A stretch of 64,000 bases of DNA from Fulvimarina endophytica (GTDB lineage: Bacteria > Pseudomonadota > Alphaproteobacteria > Rhizobiales > Rhizobiaceae): the NCBI RefSeq assembly GCF_003403015.1, contig NZ_QURL01000003.1, positions 124,001 through 188,000 of the forward strand, written 5' to 3'. Made by a program: the position numbers and the translations under genes. Under the pieces are notes generated by a model. It worked only from the letters and a program-made list of their open reading frames with translations. It was not told the DNA's origin and made no database searches. Positions 1 through 7,546 of the stretch are shown here, one piece after another (the first letter of the stretch is position 1; each line of letters begins with the position of its first letter).

Positions 1-192
1 ATGGCGCAGTTTGCCGGCAAAGCCGGGGAGACGGTCCCCCGTCTCGACCTTCTGGGCGAGGAGAACGAGATCGGCGAGCGCACGATCGACGTGCAGATCA
101 ACCGCCTGCGCCGCAAGATCGAGACCGATCCCGGCAATCCGCTCTGGCTGCAGACCGTGCGCGGCGTCGGCTACCGGCTGAACGTGGATTGA
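1..192 (+). CDS. OmpR-family response regulator, C-terminal part (5' truncated)
   Basis: Only the last 63 codons lie in the window; the gene begins upstream. The visible part is the recognition helix and wing of an OmpR/PhoB winged-helix DNA-binding domain, with the family hallmarks [15 protein letters not shown] and a closing VRGVGYRLN. The receiver domain with its phospho-acceptor Asp is outside the window. The stop is followed after 67 bp by a histidine kinase gene on the same strand, so the two form a two-component pair of the OmpR/EnvZ type. The regulated genes cannot be read from this sequence. Confidence 0.9.
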   Translation: MAQFAGKAGETVPRLDLLGEENEIGERTIDVQINRLRRKIETDPGNPLWLQTVRGVGYRLNVD

Positions 193-259
193 GAGCCGCG
201 ATGGACATCGCGCCGGCAAGGCCTCAGGCGCTTCGCACGGGCAAAGGACGGGCGCCGCG

Positions 260-1795
260 ATGAAGCCGCGCCTGCCGAAGCCGCGCCTTGGAAAGCCGCG
301 CCTGACCCTCGGCAGGTCCGGACAGGCCGGCCAGGGCACCGGCGGCCCGGTCCGGCGCGCCGGCGCTGCCGCTCGCGACTGGCTCGCCCGCTGGCCGGAC
401 GTCTTCGGCTGGCGCTGGGTGCGGCGCATTCCCTGGCCCTCGCGCATCGATATCTGGCGCGGGCCGCTGCGGCCGATCCCCCACTTCTTCGCCCGCTACA
501 CCCCGAAGAGCCTGTTCGCCCGCTCGCTCATCATCATCATCACACCCATGGTGATCCTGCAATGCGTGGTCACCGTCGTCTTCATGGAGCGGCACTGGGC
601 CCTCGTCACCCGGCGCCTGTCGGAAGCGGTCGCGCGCGACGTCGCGGCGCTGGTCGAGATGATCGAGCGGATGCCGGGCGATGCCAATCACGCCATTGCG
701 CTTGAGATCGCCCGCGACGATCTCGACCTCAACGCCTCGCTGCAGCCGCTCGAGCCCCTGCCGCCGCCGGCGCCCAAGCCCTTCTTCAACATTCTCGACG
801 GCATTCTCAGCCAGGAGATCGGCGACAAGGTCGCCCGGCCCTTCTGGATCGATACGGTCGGGGATTCGCGCATCGTGGAGATCCGGATCCAGCTTCAGGG
901 CGCGATCCTGCGCATCTTCGCGCCGCGCAATTCGGCCTATGCCTCCAACACCCATATCTTCATCGTCTGGATGGTCACCACCTCCCTGGTGCTGCTCCTC
1001 ATCGCGATCCTCTTCCTGCGCAACCAGATCCGTCCGATCCAGACGCTGGCGACGGCGGCCGAGGGCTTCGGGCGGGGCCAGCCCATGCCGCCCGATTTCC
1101 GCCCGCGCGGCGCCTCGGAGGTGCGGCGCGCCTCCATCGCCTTCATCCAGATGCGCGACCGGATCGAGCGCCAGCTCGAACAGCGCACCCAGATGCTGAA
1201 CGGCGTCAGCCACGATCTGCGCACCATCCTCACCCGCTTTCGCCTGCAGCTCCAGTTCCTCGGAGAGGGCGAGGACGTGGACGAGCTCAATGCGGATATC
1301 GACGAGATGCAGCGCATGCTGGAGGGCTATCTCGCCTTCGCCAAGGACGAGGCGAACGAGGCGGTCGGCGAGGTCGATATCGAGGACGTGCTGGACCGCT
1401 TCGAGAGCGAGGCGAAGATGAAGGGCAAGGTGCTCACCGTGCGCGTCGCCGGCGATCCGCGCCTCACCGTGCGGCCGGACAGCTTCCAGCGCATGGTCAC
1501 CAATGTCGTCGGCAACGCCATCCGCTATGCGAACCGGATCGCGGTGACCGCCAATCACGAGGGCCGCTGGCTCACCCTCGAAGTGGAGGACGACGGGCCG
1601 GGCATCGCGCCCGACAAGCGCGAGGAGGTGTTCAAGCCCTTCGTGCGCCTCGACGATGCCCGCAATATCGATGCCGGCGGCACCGGCCTCGGCCTTGCGA
1701 TTGCCCGCGACATCGCCCGCGGCCATGGCGGCGACATCCTCCTCACCAACAGCGCCCTCGGCGGCCTGCGCGCCCTCATCCGCCTGCCGGCCTGA
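260..1795 (+). CDS. EnvZ-like membrane sensor histidine kinase
   Basis: Inner-membrane sensor kinase of 511 residues that should phosphorylate the regulator encoded just upstream. Two membrane segments are visible (about 88-108 and 233-256), enclosing a periplasmic loop of about 125 residues, then a HAMP region, the phospho-acceptor box with His318 (GVSHDLRTILTR), an N box (NVVGNAIRYA), and G boxes (DDGPGI, GTGLGLAIA). The first 85 residues are unusually long, basic and proline-rich before the first membrane helix; no later in-frame Met offers a better start before that helix. Oddity: the proline usually five residues after the histidine is isoleucine. Kinase assignment is secure; the stimulus is unknown. 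Confidence 0.92.
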   Translation: MKPRLPKPRLGKPRLTLGRSGQAGQGTGGPVRRAGAAARDWLARWPDVFGWRWVRRIPWPSRIDIWRGPLRPIPHFFARYTPKSLFARSLIIIITPMVILQCVVTVVFMERHWALVTRRLSEAVARDVAALVEMIERMPGDANHAIALEIARDDLDLNASLQPLEPLPPPAPKPFFNILDGILSQEIGDKVARPFWIDTVGDSRIVEIRIQLQGAILRIFAPRNSAYASNTHIFIVWMVTTSLVLLLIAILFLRNQIRPIQTLATAAEGFGRGQPMPPDFRPRGASEVRRASIAFIQMRDRIERQLEQRTQMLNGVSHDLRTILTRFRLQLQFLGEGEDVDELNADIDEMQRMLEGYLAFAKDEANEAVGEVDIEDVLDRFESEAKMKGKVLTVRVAGDPRLTVRPDSFQRMVTNVVGNAIRYANRIAVTANHEGRWLTLEVEDDGPGIAPDKREEVFKPFVRLDDARNIDAGGTGLGLAIARDIARGHGGDILLTNSALGGLRALIRLPA

Positions 1796-1930
1796 GGAAT
1801 CGTCGAAAAGCCGGATCAGACTTTCGCTCCCGCTCCTCGGATCATACCAAGTGCGGGAAGGTTGGCGGCAGACCGGCTCACCGCTCTGCCGCCACCAGGG
1901 CACCCCGACCACCGAGCGGCCGGGATCGGA

Positions 1931-1946
1931 TGTTTCACGTGAAACG
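1931..1946. promoter_or_regulatory. parS centromere site (one mismatch)
   Basis: The sequence TGTTTCACGTGAAACG matches the ParB-binding consensus TGTTTCACGTGAAACA at 15 of 16 positions and is palindromic through its first 15 bases. It lies in the gap just past the stop codon of the Fae-like gene. Two perfect copies occur further along the window. Known role: ParB loading near the chromosome origin for segregation. Confidence 0.85.
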
Positions 1947-1951
1947 CGCGC

Positions 1952-2491
1952 TCAGTAGTCGATCACGCCGTCAAGGGCGTAGTGCTTCACGCTTTTGCGG
2001 TTCTCGATGAGGGTCTTCATCGTCGGCTCGTCCTTCATCGCGCGGGCGATGGCGAGCTTGGTCGCCTCGTAATTCGTGCGGTAGAGATCGGCCTTGTCGA
2101 GGTTCTCGTCCTCGGCGCAGCGCGGGTCGAGCCAGATGGTGACGATCATGCAGATCTCGTCGACGATCGCCTCGGGAATCGTGCCCTCGATCACGCAGTC
2201 GACGATCGCATCGCCCGTGGCCGCCTGAACGACGCCGCCCAGAAGCTCTACATAGGCCTCCGAATGGATCGTCGCCTTGGTGGTCATCATCGTGGCCGGG
2301 CGCACCATCTGGTTGAGGTCGCGCACCACGAACATGCGGGTATGGCCCACCGTCTGGCCGAGCATGCCGGCAAAGGCATGGCCGACGGGGCCGGACTTCG
2401 ACCCGATGACGATCTCCGGCATCGCGTCGGTCGCCTGGCCTTCCGCCGCCAGAACCGTCGCCTCGCCGGTCTTCATGATGATCTCGCTCAT
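1952..2491 (-). CDS. Formaldehyde-activating enzyme (Fae) family paralogue
   Basis: A 179-residue protein of the Fae family, cytosolic proteins that condense formaldehyde with tetrahydromethanopterin in methylotrophs. Family landmarks are a GEA start strand, the GS.SGP.GHAF segment, and the C-terminal NYEATKLAI and RKS.KH motifs. The start ATG is preceded by AAGGGAG, a good ribosome site. In the classical enzyme the catalytic histidine sits in AHIDLIIG; here the aligned stretch is AMPEIVIG, so the histidine is Met24. This suggests a Fae2/Fae3-type paralogue whose chemistry may differ. No tetrahydromethanopterin pathway genes are in the window, so a genuine formaldehyde role is not established by context. 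Confidence 0.82.
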   Translation of the reverse strand: MSEIIMKTGEATVLAAEGQATDAMPEIVIGSKSGPVGHAFAGMLGQTVGHTRMFVVRDLNQMVRPATMMTTKATIHSEAYVELLGGVVQAATGDAIVDCVIEGTIPEAIVDEICMIVTIWLDPRCAEDENLDKADLYRTNYEATKLAIARAMKDEPTMKTLIENRKSVKHYALDGVIDY

Positions 2492-2683
2492 GCTGGTCTC
2501 CCTTTTCGCATGGACCGGACCATCGCGCGTCCGATCGCGGGGCCGATGATCCGTTGGTCCGATCGTTGGACGGGGCCGTTCCCCGTCCTTTCGGACATGC
2601 CGGTGTCAGACACGAGCCGCCGCGTCCTGTCCATCGGATTTGCGACCTTCTGAGAGAAGATTCCCGACGCCGCCGATACCCGC

Positions 2684-2750
2684 CCCGATCAGAGACCCAC
2701 CCCGATCAGAGGCCCAGCCCGTCGGAGACCCGGCCCGATCAGAGACCCGG
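2684..2750. repeat. Degenerate ~17-bp tandem repeat, four units
   Basis: Four near-copies of CCCGATCAGAGACCCA follow one another with small changes (AGGCCC, GTCGGAG). The last copy runs through the stop codon of the MBL hydrolase gene. No function is evident; it could have arisen by slippage. Confidence 0.65.
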
Positions 2751-3722
2751 CACGTCGAGAACGCCGCCGGGCTCGAATGCCGCGAACCGATCGGGATCGA
2801 GACCCTTGGCGCGCATGGCCGCAGACAGGCGCTGCGGCGGCTCGGCGCGCGGCTCGTTGGTCAATTTGAACGTGCCCCAGTGAATGGCCAGCGCATGGCG
2901 TGCCTTCACCGCCTCGAACACCTCGACCGCCTCTTCCGGGTCCATGTGCTGGGCGCGCATGAACCAGCGCGGATCATAGGCGCCGATCGGAATGAGGGCG
3001 AGGTCCATCTCGCCATGGTCCCGCCCGATCGCCCGGAAGATCTCGCCGTCGCCATAGCCGCTGTCGCCTGCGAAATAGACCTGCGCCTTCCCCGTCTTCA
3101 CGACGAAGCCGCACCAGAGCGCCATGCGCCGGTCGCGCAGCCAGCGGCTCGACCAGTGGTGGGCGCGCGTGAGCGTCACCGAGCGGGAGGCGTCGATCGG
3201 GATCGTCTCGTCCCAGTCGCCGGCCGTCACATCCACGCCCGGCACGGCTTCGCGCAGGAAGCGGTCGTTGCCGAGGGGCGTCAGGATGCGCGGGCGAAAC
3301 CGGTCGTCGAGCCGTTTCAGGGTCTCGACGTCGCAATGGTCGTAGTGATTGTGGGAGAGGAGGACGAGATCGATCTTCGGCAGATCGTCGAAGCGGATGC
3401 CCGGCGGCGTCACGCGCTTGGGCCCTGCGAAGGAGAACGGGCTCACGCGCTCCGAATAGACCGGATCGGTGAGGATGTTCAGCCCGTCCACCTGCACCAG
3501 CACGCTCGCATGGCCGATCAGCGTCGCGCGCACGCCCGCAATGCTCGCCTCGGGCCGGGCGGGCTCGACGAGAACGTTGTCCGGCCAGTCGGCCGAGCTC
3601 TCACGGAACCGCCAGCGGGCGAGGTCGGAGAGCGATTTGTCGGTCCCGCCATGGCCCGGATTGAAGAAGCGCGTGCCGTCGAAGTGGTCGCTCTCGGGGC
3701 CACGATAATAGGGATTCTTCAC
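2739..3722 (-). CDS. MBL-fold metallo-hydrolase (UlaG/NAPE-PLD-like, COG2220 type)
   Basis: A 327-residue hydrolase of the metallo-beta-lactamase fold. The N-terminal NPYYRGPESDHFDG.RFFNPG motif is typical of the RomA/NAPE-PLD-like subgroup. The metal-binding motif SHNHYDHCD is present, with later ligands in FAGDSGY and the C-terminal AIHWGTF. No signal peptide is seen, so it is probably cytosolic. The start is GTG; AAGGAC lies about six bases before it and no ATG fits the frame. The physiological substrate is unknown; relatives act on phosphodiesters such as N-acyl-phosphatidylethanolamine. It is transcribed alone, away from the ArsR gene upstream. Confidence 0.88.
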   Translation of the reverse strand: MKNPYYRGPESDHFDGTRFFNPGHGGTDKSLSDLARWRFRESSADWPDNVLVEPARPEASIAGVRATLIGHASVLVQVDGLNILTDPVYSERVSPFSFAGPKRVTPPGIRFDDLPKIDLVLLSHNHYDHCDVETLKRLDDRFRPRILTPLGNDRFLREAVPGVDVTAGDWDETIPIDASRSVTLTRAHHWSSRWLRDRRMALWCGFVVKTGKAQVYFAGDSGYGDGEIFRAIGRDHGEMDLALIPIGAYDPRWFMRAQHMDPEEAVEVFEAVKARHALAIHWGTFKLTNEPRAEPPQRLSAAMRAKGLDPDRFAAFEPGGVLDVPGL

Positions 3723-4051
3723 GCATCGTCCTTCGTTGCCGCAACCGTTCCAGCAAGGGGCCGCTCATTCCCGCGCCCTCGGCGCCGGAGGCCGGCCGCC
3801 TGTGGTCACGGGTCACATAGGGCGTCCGATCGGCCGCTGCGGGTCACAAGAGCGAGAGACGTGCGGGGGCGTAGAGAACGGCACGCGCCGGGACGGGGAC
3901 GGTGCCCTCCGGCCGCGATGGCCCCGAGCCGATGACATGTCCGGCCCATGCGCGGGCACCGACATGAAAACGCGGCCGTCCCTTGAAGGAACAGCCGCGC
4001 AGCAGAAGCGGACATGGTCGCGCTTCGGGTCGTCAGGTCACGAGCCCCGTA

Positions 4052-4411
4052 TCAGGCCGCGGCCTCCTGGACGATCTCGACCGGACCGTGATCGTCGCAA
4101 TGATCGCCATGGGGATGGTGGAGGCGGCCGTCGACGATGTAGTCGATATGGTCGCCATGGGGCACCGCCTCGTGCCCGCAACCGGGGCCGTGGACATGGC
4201 CGGCTTCGTGCTTGGGCGGATTTTCGGCCGTGCATTCTGCCGGATTCTTGTCCGTCACCGGAATGACGTGTTCCTCGACCGTGTCGCCGTCCTGGTGGTG
4301 CAGGTGACCGTCATGGACGTAGTCCACATGGCCGTTGTGCTTGATCGCCGTATGGCCGCAATCGGGGCCATGGACATGGGGATGGTCGTGATGATGCTGA
4401 TGGTCTGCCAT
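4052..4411 (-). CDS. Possible separate His-rich metal-binding protein from an internal start
   Basis: Within the ArsR fusion, an in-frame ATG opens a 119-residue product beginning MADHQHHHDHPHVHGPDCGH. It is almost entirely the duplicated His/Cys-rich module. AGGGAAAG sits about six bases before this ATG. I recall free-standing proteins of this composition in other proteobacteria. The layout looks like an arsR gene and a downstream metal-binder gene whose separating stop has been lost or never existed. Whether the short form is made cannot be told from sequence. Confidence 0.5.
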   Translation of the reverse strand: MADHQHHHDHPHVHGPDCGHTAIKHNGHVDYVHDGHLHHQDGDTVEEHVIPVTDKNPAECTAENPPKHEAGHVHGPGCGHEAVPHGDHIDYIVDGRLHHPHGDHCDDHGPVEIVQEAAA

Positions 4412-4759
4412 TTCGTCTTTCCCTGATTGCGTGTGGTGCCCCGGGACATGCGAGGCCGGCCCGCATTCCCGCCCCGTCGCATGCGCCAGCGCGTTCTCGA
4501 CGAGCTCGCGCACATGGTGGTCTGCCAGGGAATGGATGATCGTCTGCCCCTCGCGCCTACGCACGACGAGTTCGGCGCCCGTCAGAACCTTCAGCCGCGC
4601 CGACACCGTGCCGATGGCAGCGCCCGAAAAGGCCGCGAGATCGGAGACGCTCGCCTCGCTCTCGGCCATCCGCAAAAGCAGCGCCAGACGCTCCGGATCG
4701 GCCATCGCCTGGAACAGTTTCGCGGCCCGTCGAAGATCGCGGTCGTCACTCATTCCCAT
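4052..4759 (-). CDS. ArsR/SmtB regulator fused to a duplicated His-rich metal-binding module
   Basis: Residues 1 to about 112 form an ArsR-type winged helix (LFQAMADPERLALLL, then VSDLAAFSGAAIGTVSARLKVL). Instead of stopping at the normal ArsR length, the frame runs into a His/Cys-rich region. It holds two copies (about residues 128-165 and 188-225) of a module: HVHGP.CGH, then H..H.DY...G.LHH..GD....H. Expected roles are metal-responsive DNA binding and metal binding, most likely zinc, nickel or cobalt. ATG at 4759 or 4753 is preferred to the TTG at 4768. An internal ATG with its own ribosome site precedes the His-rich part, so two products are possible. An AT-rich inverted repeat lies at the start. 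Confidence 0.85.
   Translation of the reverse strand: MGMSDDRDLRRAAKLFQAMADPERLALLLRMAESEASVSDLAAFSGAAIGTVSARLKVLTGAELVVRRREGQTIIHSLADHHVRELVENALAHATGRECGPASHVPGHHTQSGKDEMADHQHHHDHPHVHGPDCGHTAIKHNGHVDYVHDGHLHHQDGDTVEEHVIPVTDKNPAECTAENPPKHEAGHVHGPGCGHEAVPHGDHIDYIVDGRLHHPHGDHCDDHGPVEIVQEAAA
4417..4424 (-). promoter_or_regulatory. Internal ribosome-binding site in the ArsR fusion
   Basis: On the minus strand this reads AGGGAAAG, a strong Shine-Dalgarno sequence placed correctly for the internal ATG at 4411. Such a site inside an open frame is the main evidence for a second translation product. Confidence 0.5.
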
Positions 4760-4770
4760 CGCTTTCAAAT

Positions 4771-4790
4771 ATTCTATCGATCTTTAGAAT
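4771..4790. promoter_or_regulatory. AT-rich inverted repeat, candidate ArsR operator
   Basis: ATTCTA and TAGAAT face each other across eight bases in an AT-rich patch directly upstream of the ArsR fusion start. ArsR/SmtB regulators usually repress their own promoter through such imperfect palindromes. Binding is inferred from position only. Confidence 0.45.
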
Positions 4791-5074
4791 TCAAGAGGCG
4801 CTATCACCGGTTACGGTCCGGCGGTGGCCCGGTCGATAGCCCGACCCACCGGACCGGCGCTTCGCTCACCATGGATCGGACCCGCCGCACCATGGCGCCT
4901 TCCGCGCCCGCTCTCATCGAGATCCGATTTTCGGCACCCGGCGCGGGACATGTCAACGTCCGGGTGAGGATTGTGCGTCATGATCCGAAGGTTGGGCCGG
5001 GCGGGTCTTCGCCACCGGCGCCGCCATCGAAATTCCCGTCCCTTCGGACGGGCGAATGCCAGGGGAATGCCAAG
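4791..5074. other. Gap between divergent ArsR and lipoprotein genes, nothing recognised
   Basis: This divergent intergenic stretch should hold the promoter of the lipoprotein gene at 5075, but no clear -35/-10 pair is visible. Open frames crossing it have no convincing ribosome site. Confidence 0.5.
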
Positions 5075-6076
5075 ATGATCGCAGACCGGCTCTTCAAGCT
5101 CGCCGCCGCCGCCTGCCTTTCCCTCCTGTCGGGATGCACCCTGGCGGACATTTCGCCGGAGGCGATCGCCTATGCGCCGCAGGGCGCGCCGAACTGGCTC
5201 GAGCCCTATCTGGGGGACGCCGACGGCCAGATCTCGCCGGTGGTGCTGGGCCGGGCGCGGGCTCTCCATCAGGCCAAGCTCGCCTCGGGCGCCGTCCGCA
5301 ATGCCTGCTATTTCGCCATGGACGCGACCCGGCCGAGCCTTCTTGCGAACGGCGAGCGCGCCCGCCGCTTCTACATGATCTGCGAGGACCGCCGCCTCTT
5401 CCGGGCGATGTCGTCCGGCTATGGAAGCGGACGCGATCTTCCGGGCATCGCCGATTTCTCCAACGATCAGCAATGCGCGAGGAATTTCGGCAATGCCGAG
5501 AATTCATCGCTCACCACCGGCGGCGCCTATACGACCGCCGAAATCCGCGACGGCTTCAAGGGCTATCACCGCACGGCGAGCGGCGAGGACCTCGCCTTCG
5601 TGCGCTCCTTCGTGCAGTTCGAGGGAGAGGGCGCGACCGCGAACGCCCGTCCGCGCGCGATCGGCGGCCATCAGGCGACCCTGATCCGGGCCCAGTGCCG
5701 GCGGGCGAGCCCCGGCGACCCTCATGCCGACGCGGACGGCTTCGTCGCTTTCGGCAAGCTCGTCGACTATTCCGCCGGGCGCAGCAACGGATGCACGAGC
5801 TGGTCGGCCGCCGATGACGAGATCATCGTCTCGACGGTCCGCAACGATCCGGCGACCGTCTACATCTACCCGGAGGCCGGCGACATCGAAGCCGTGTCCC
5901 GGGCCGTCTCGGCCGGGCGCTCCCCCGCCGATGCCGGCACCTACTGGAACAGCCAGTGTCTCGCCGCCATCGGCAAGCCGCGCTTCTGGTCGGCCGAAAG
6001 CCTCGAGCCGCTGATCCGGCGCTACGAGGCCTCCCGGCCGCAGCGATCCGTGAGGCCCCTGCCGATCTGCGAGTGA
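5075..6076 (+). CDS. Lipoprotein with a YkuD_2-like (L,D-transpeptidase-related) domain
   Basis: A 333-residue protein with an N-terminal signal and lipobox (LSLLSGC, cysteine about residue 21), so probably anchored to a membrane in the periplasm. The rest resembles the YkuD_2 'murein L,D-transpeptidase catalytic domain family': a strand pair reading ACYFAMDATRPS and FYMICEDRRLF, a TGGAYTT segment, and a C-terminal SNGCTSW with the presumed catalytic cysteine before a DDEIIVSTV...VYIYPE strand. The ATG at 5075 was chosen because it starts the signal peptide; the open frame itself extends further upstream. Peptidoglycan remodelling is an inference from the family; no activity is proven for many members. 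Confidence 0.68.
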   Translation: MIADRLFKLAAAACLSLLSGCTLADISPEAIAYAPQGAPNWLEPYLGDADGQISPVVLGRARALHQAKLASGAVRNACYFAMDATRPSLLANGERARRFYMICEDRRLFRAMSSGYGSGRDLPGIADFSNDQQCARNFGNAENSSLTTGGAYTTAEIRDGFKGYHRTASGEDLAFVRSFVQFEGEGATANARPRAIGGHQATLIRAQCRRASPGDPHADADGFVAFGKLVDYSAGRSNGCTSWSAADDEIIVSTVRNDPATVYIYPEAGDIEAVSRAVSAGRSPADAGTYWNSQCLAAIGKPRFWSAESLEPLIRRYEASRPQRSVRPLPICE

Positions 6077-6094
6077 GGGCCACGGAAACGCCCC

Positions 6095-6109
6095 CGCGAA
6101 TATTTCGCG
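6095..6109. promoter_or_regulatory. 15-bp palindrome downstream of the lipoprotein gene
   Basis: CGCGAA and TTCGCG flank TAT. It lies 19 bases after the lipoprotein stop and well before the MFS gene. It could be a protein-binding site or part of a weak terminator; no poly-T follows. Confidence 0.3.
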
Positions 6110-6244
6110 CAGGCCACCTTGCCGATTGCAATCCGCACTCAGATACAACCGCATTCGGACGCATGATGGTCGGTCGATGCCACCGAAGACTTTCCCATAG
6201 GACACGGTGCCGTCGCTGACGGGCCCTCTCGAAGGTTCGCCGGC

Positions 6245-7504
6245 ATGACGCTCGCAGGGTCCGCAGATTCGACGCCGGCCGGGGACACGTCCCGCAGCTC
6301 CGCCAAGGCGCTTTCGGCACTCAACTTCTTCCTCGCCGATGTCCGGGACGGTCTCGGACCGTTTCTCGGCGTCTTCCTCATCGGGGAAGGCTGGAGCGCG
6401 GCGACGATCGGCTATGTCATGACGATCGGCGGCATCGCCGGCATGCTGGCGACGACGCCGCTGGGTGCCCTGGCGGACGCGACCCGTGCCAAGCGGATGA
6501 TGGTCGCGGTCTGCGCCGTCCTTGCGATCGTCGCCTCCCTCGTCATCCTGTTCGTGCCCACCGTTCCCTTCGTCGCCGCCTCCCAGATCGCGACGGGGAT
6601 CGCGGGTGCGGCCATCGGGCCGGCCATCGCCGCCCTCACCCTCGGCCTCGTCGGCCAGTCGGGCCTCGCATTCCAGCTCGGGCGCAACGAGGCCTGGAAC
6701 CACGGCGGCAACGTCGTCGCGGCCGCCCTGTCGGGCCTCTTCGGCTACTGGTACGGCCTGCCCGCCGTCTTCGTCCTGATGACCCTGATGGCGGCCGGAT
6801 CGCTCGTCGCGCTCGCGATGATCCGCCCGAACGACATCGATCACGCGACCGCGCGCGGCCTCGAGCACGGCGGCGGGTCCGAGGCCGGCGACAAGGCCCC
6901 CGAGGGGTTTCGCGCGCTCCTCAAGAACCCGCGCCTCGTCATCCTCGCCGGCTGTATGATGCTCTTCCATCTCGGCAACGGCGCGATGCTGCCGCTGCTC
7001 GGCCTGCGCGTCGCCGCCGACGGCTCGTTCGATCCCGCGGCCTATACGGCGGCGACCATCATCATCGCGCAGCTGACGATGATCCCGCTCGCGCTTCTCG
7101 CCTCGCGGGTCGCCCGGGCGCGCGGCTACTTCATCGTGTTTCTCGCAGCTCTCGTCGCGCTTCCGGTTCGCGGCCTCGTCGCAGGTCTCTACGGCGACCT
7201 CTATTCCCTCGTCCCGGTCCAGATCCTCGACGGCGTGGGAGCCGGGCTCCTCGGCGTCGCGGTCCCCGGCCTCGTCGCCCAGATCATGCGCGGCACCGGA
7301 CGCGTCAACGTCGCGCTCGGCGCGGTGATGACCGTCCAGGGCCTCGGCGCCTCGATCAGCCCCTCGGTCGGCGGGGCCATCGCCACTGCCTATGGCTACG
7401 AGGCGGCCTTCCTCGCCCTCGGCGCCTTCGCGCTCCCGGCCCTCGTGATCTGGGTGATCTTCGGCGCGCGATTCAGGGCGATGAGGCCGACGACCGACGG
7501 CTGA
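6245..7504 (+). CDS. MFS transporter
   Basis: A 419-residue inner-membrane carrier with about twelve hydrophobic helices in two halves separated by a cytoplasmic loop near residues 198-222. The first helix (ALNFFLADVRDGLGPFLGVFL) and the loop after helix two (GALADATRAKR) are typical of the major facilitator superfamily. No nearby enzyme identifies its substrate; neighbours on both sides are separate units. The substrate is therefore unknown, and direction could be export or import. Confidence 0.9.
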   Translation: MTLAGSADSTPAGDTSRSSAKALSALNFFLADVRDGLGPFLGVFLIGEGWSAATIGYVMTIGGIAGMLATTPLGALADATRAKRMMVAVCAVLAIVASLVILFVPTVPFVAASQIATGIAGAAIGPAIAALTLGLVGQSGLAFQLGRNEAWNHGGNVVAAALSGLFGYWYGLPAVFVLMTLMAAGSLVALAMIRPNDIDHATARGLEHGGGSEAGDKAPEGFRALLKNPRLVILAGCMMLFHLGNGAMLPLLGLRVAADGSFDPAAYTAATIIIAQLTMIPLALLASRVARARGYFIVFLAALVALPVRGLVAGLYGDLYSLVPVQILDGVGAGLLGVAVPGLVAQIMRGTGRVNVALGAVMTVQGLGASISPSVGGAIATAYGYEAAFLALGAFALPALVIWVIFGARFRAMRPTTDG

Positions 7505-7546
7505 CGCACGACGCCTGCCCCCTGCCAGTTCGCACCGCCCCCTGCC

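Noticed and set aside
224..1912. A 562-residue minus-strand frame opposite the EnvZ-like kinase
   Set aside because: Shadow of the kinase gene without any recognisable motif.
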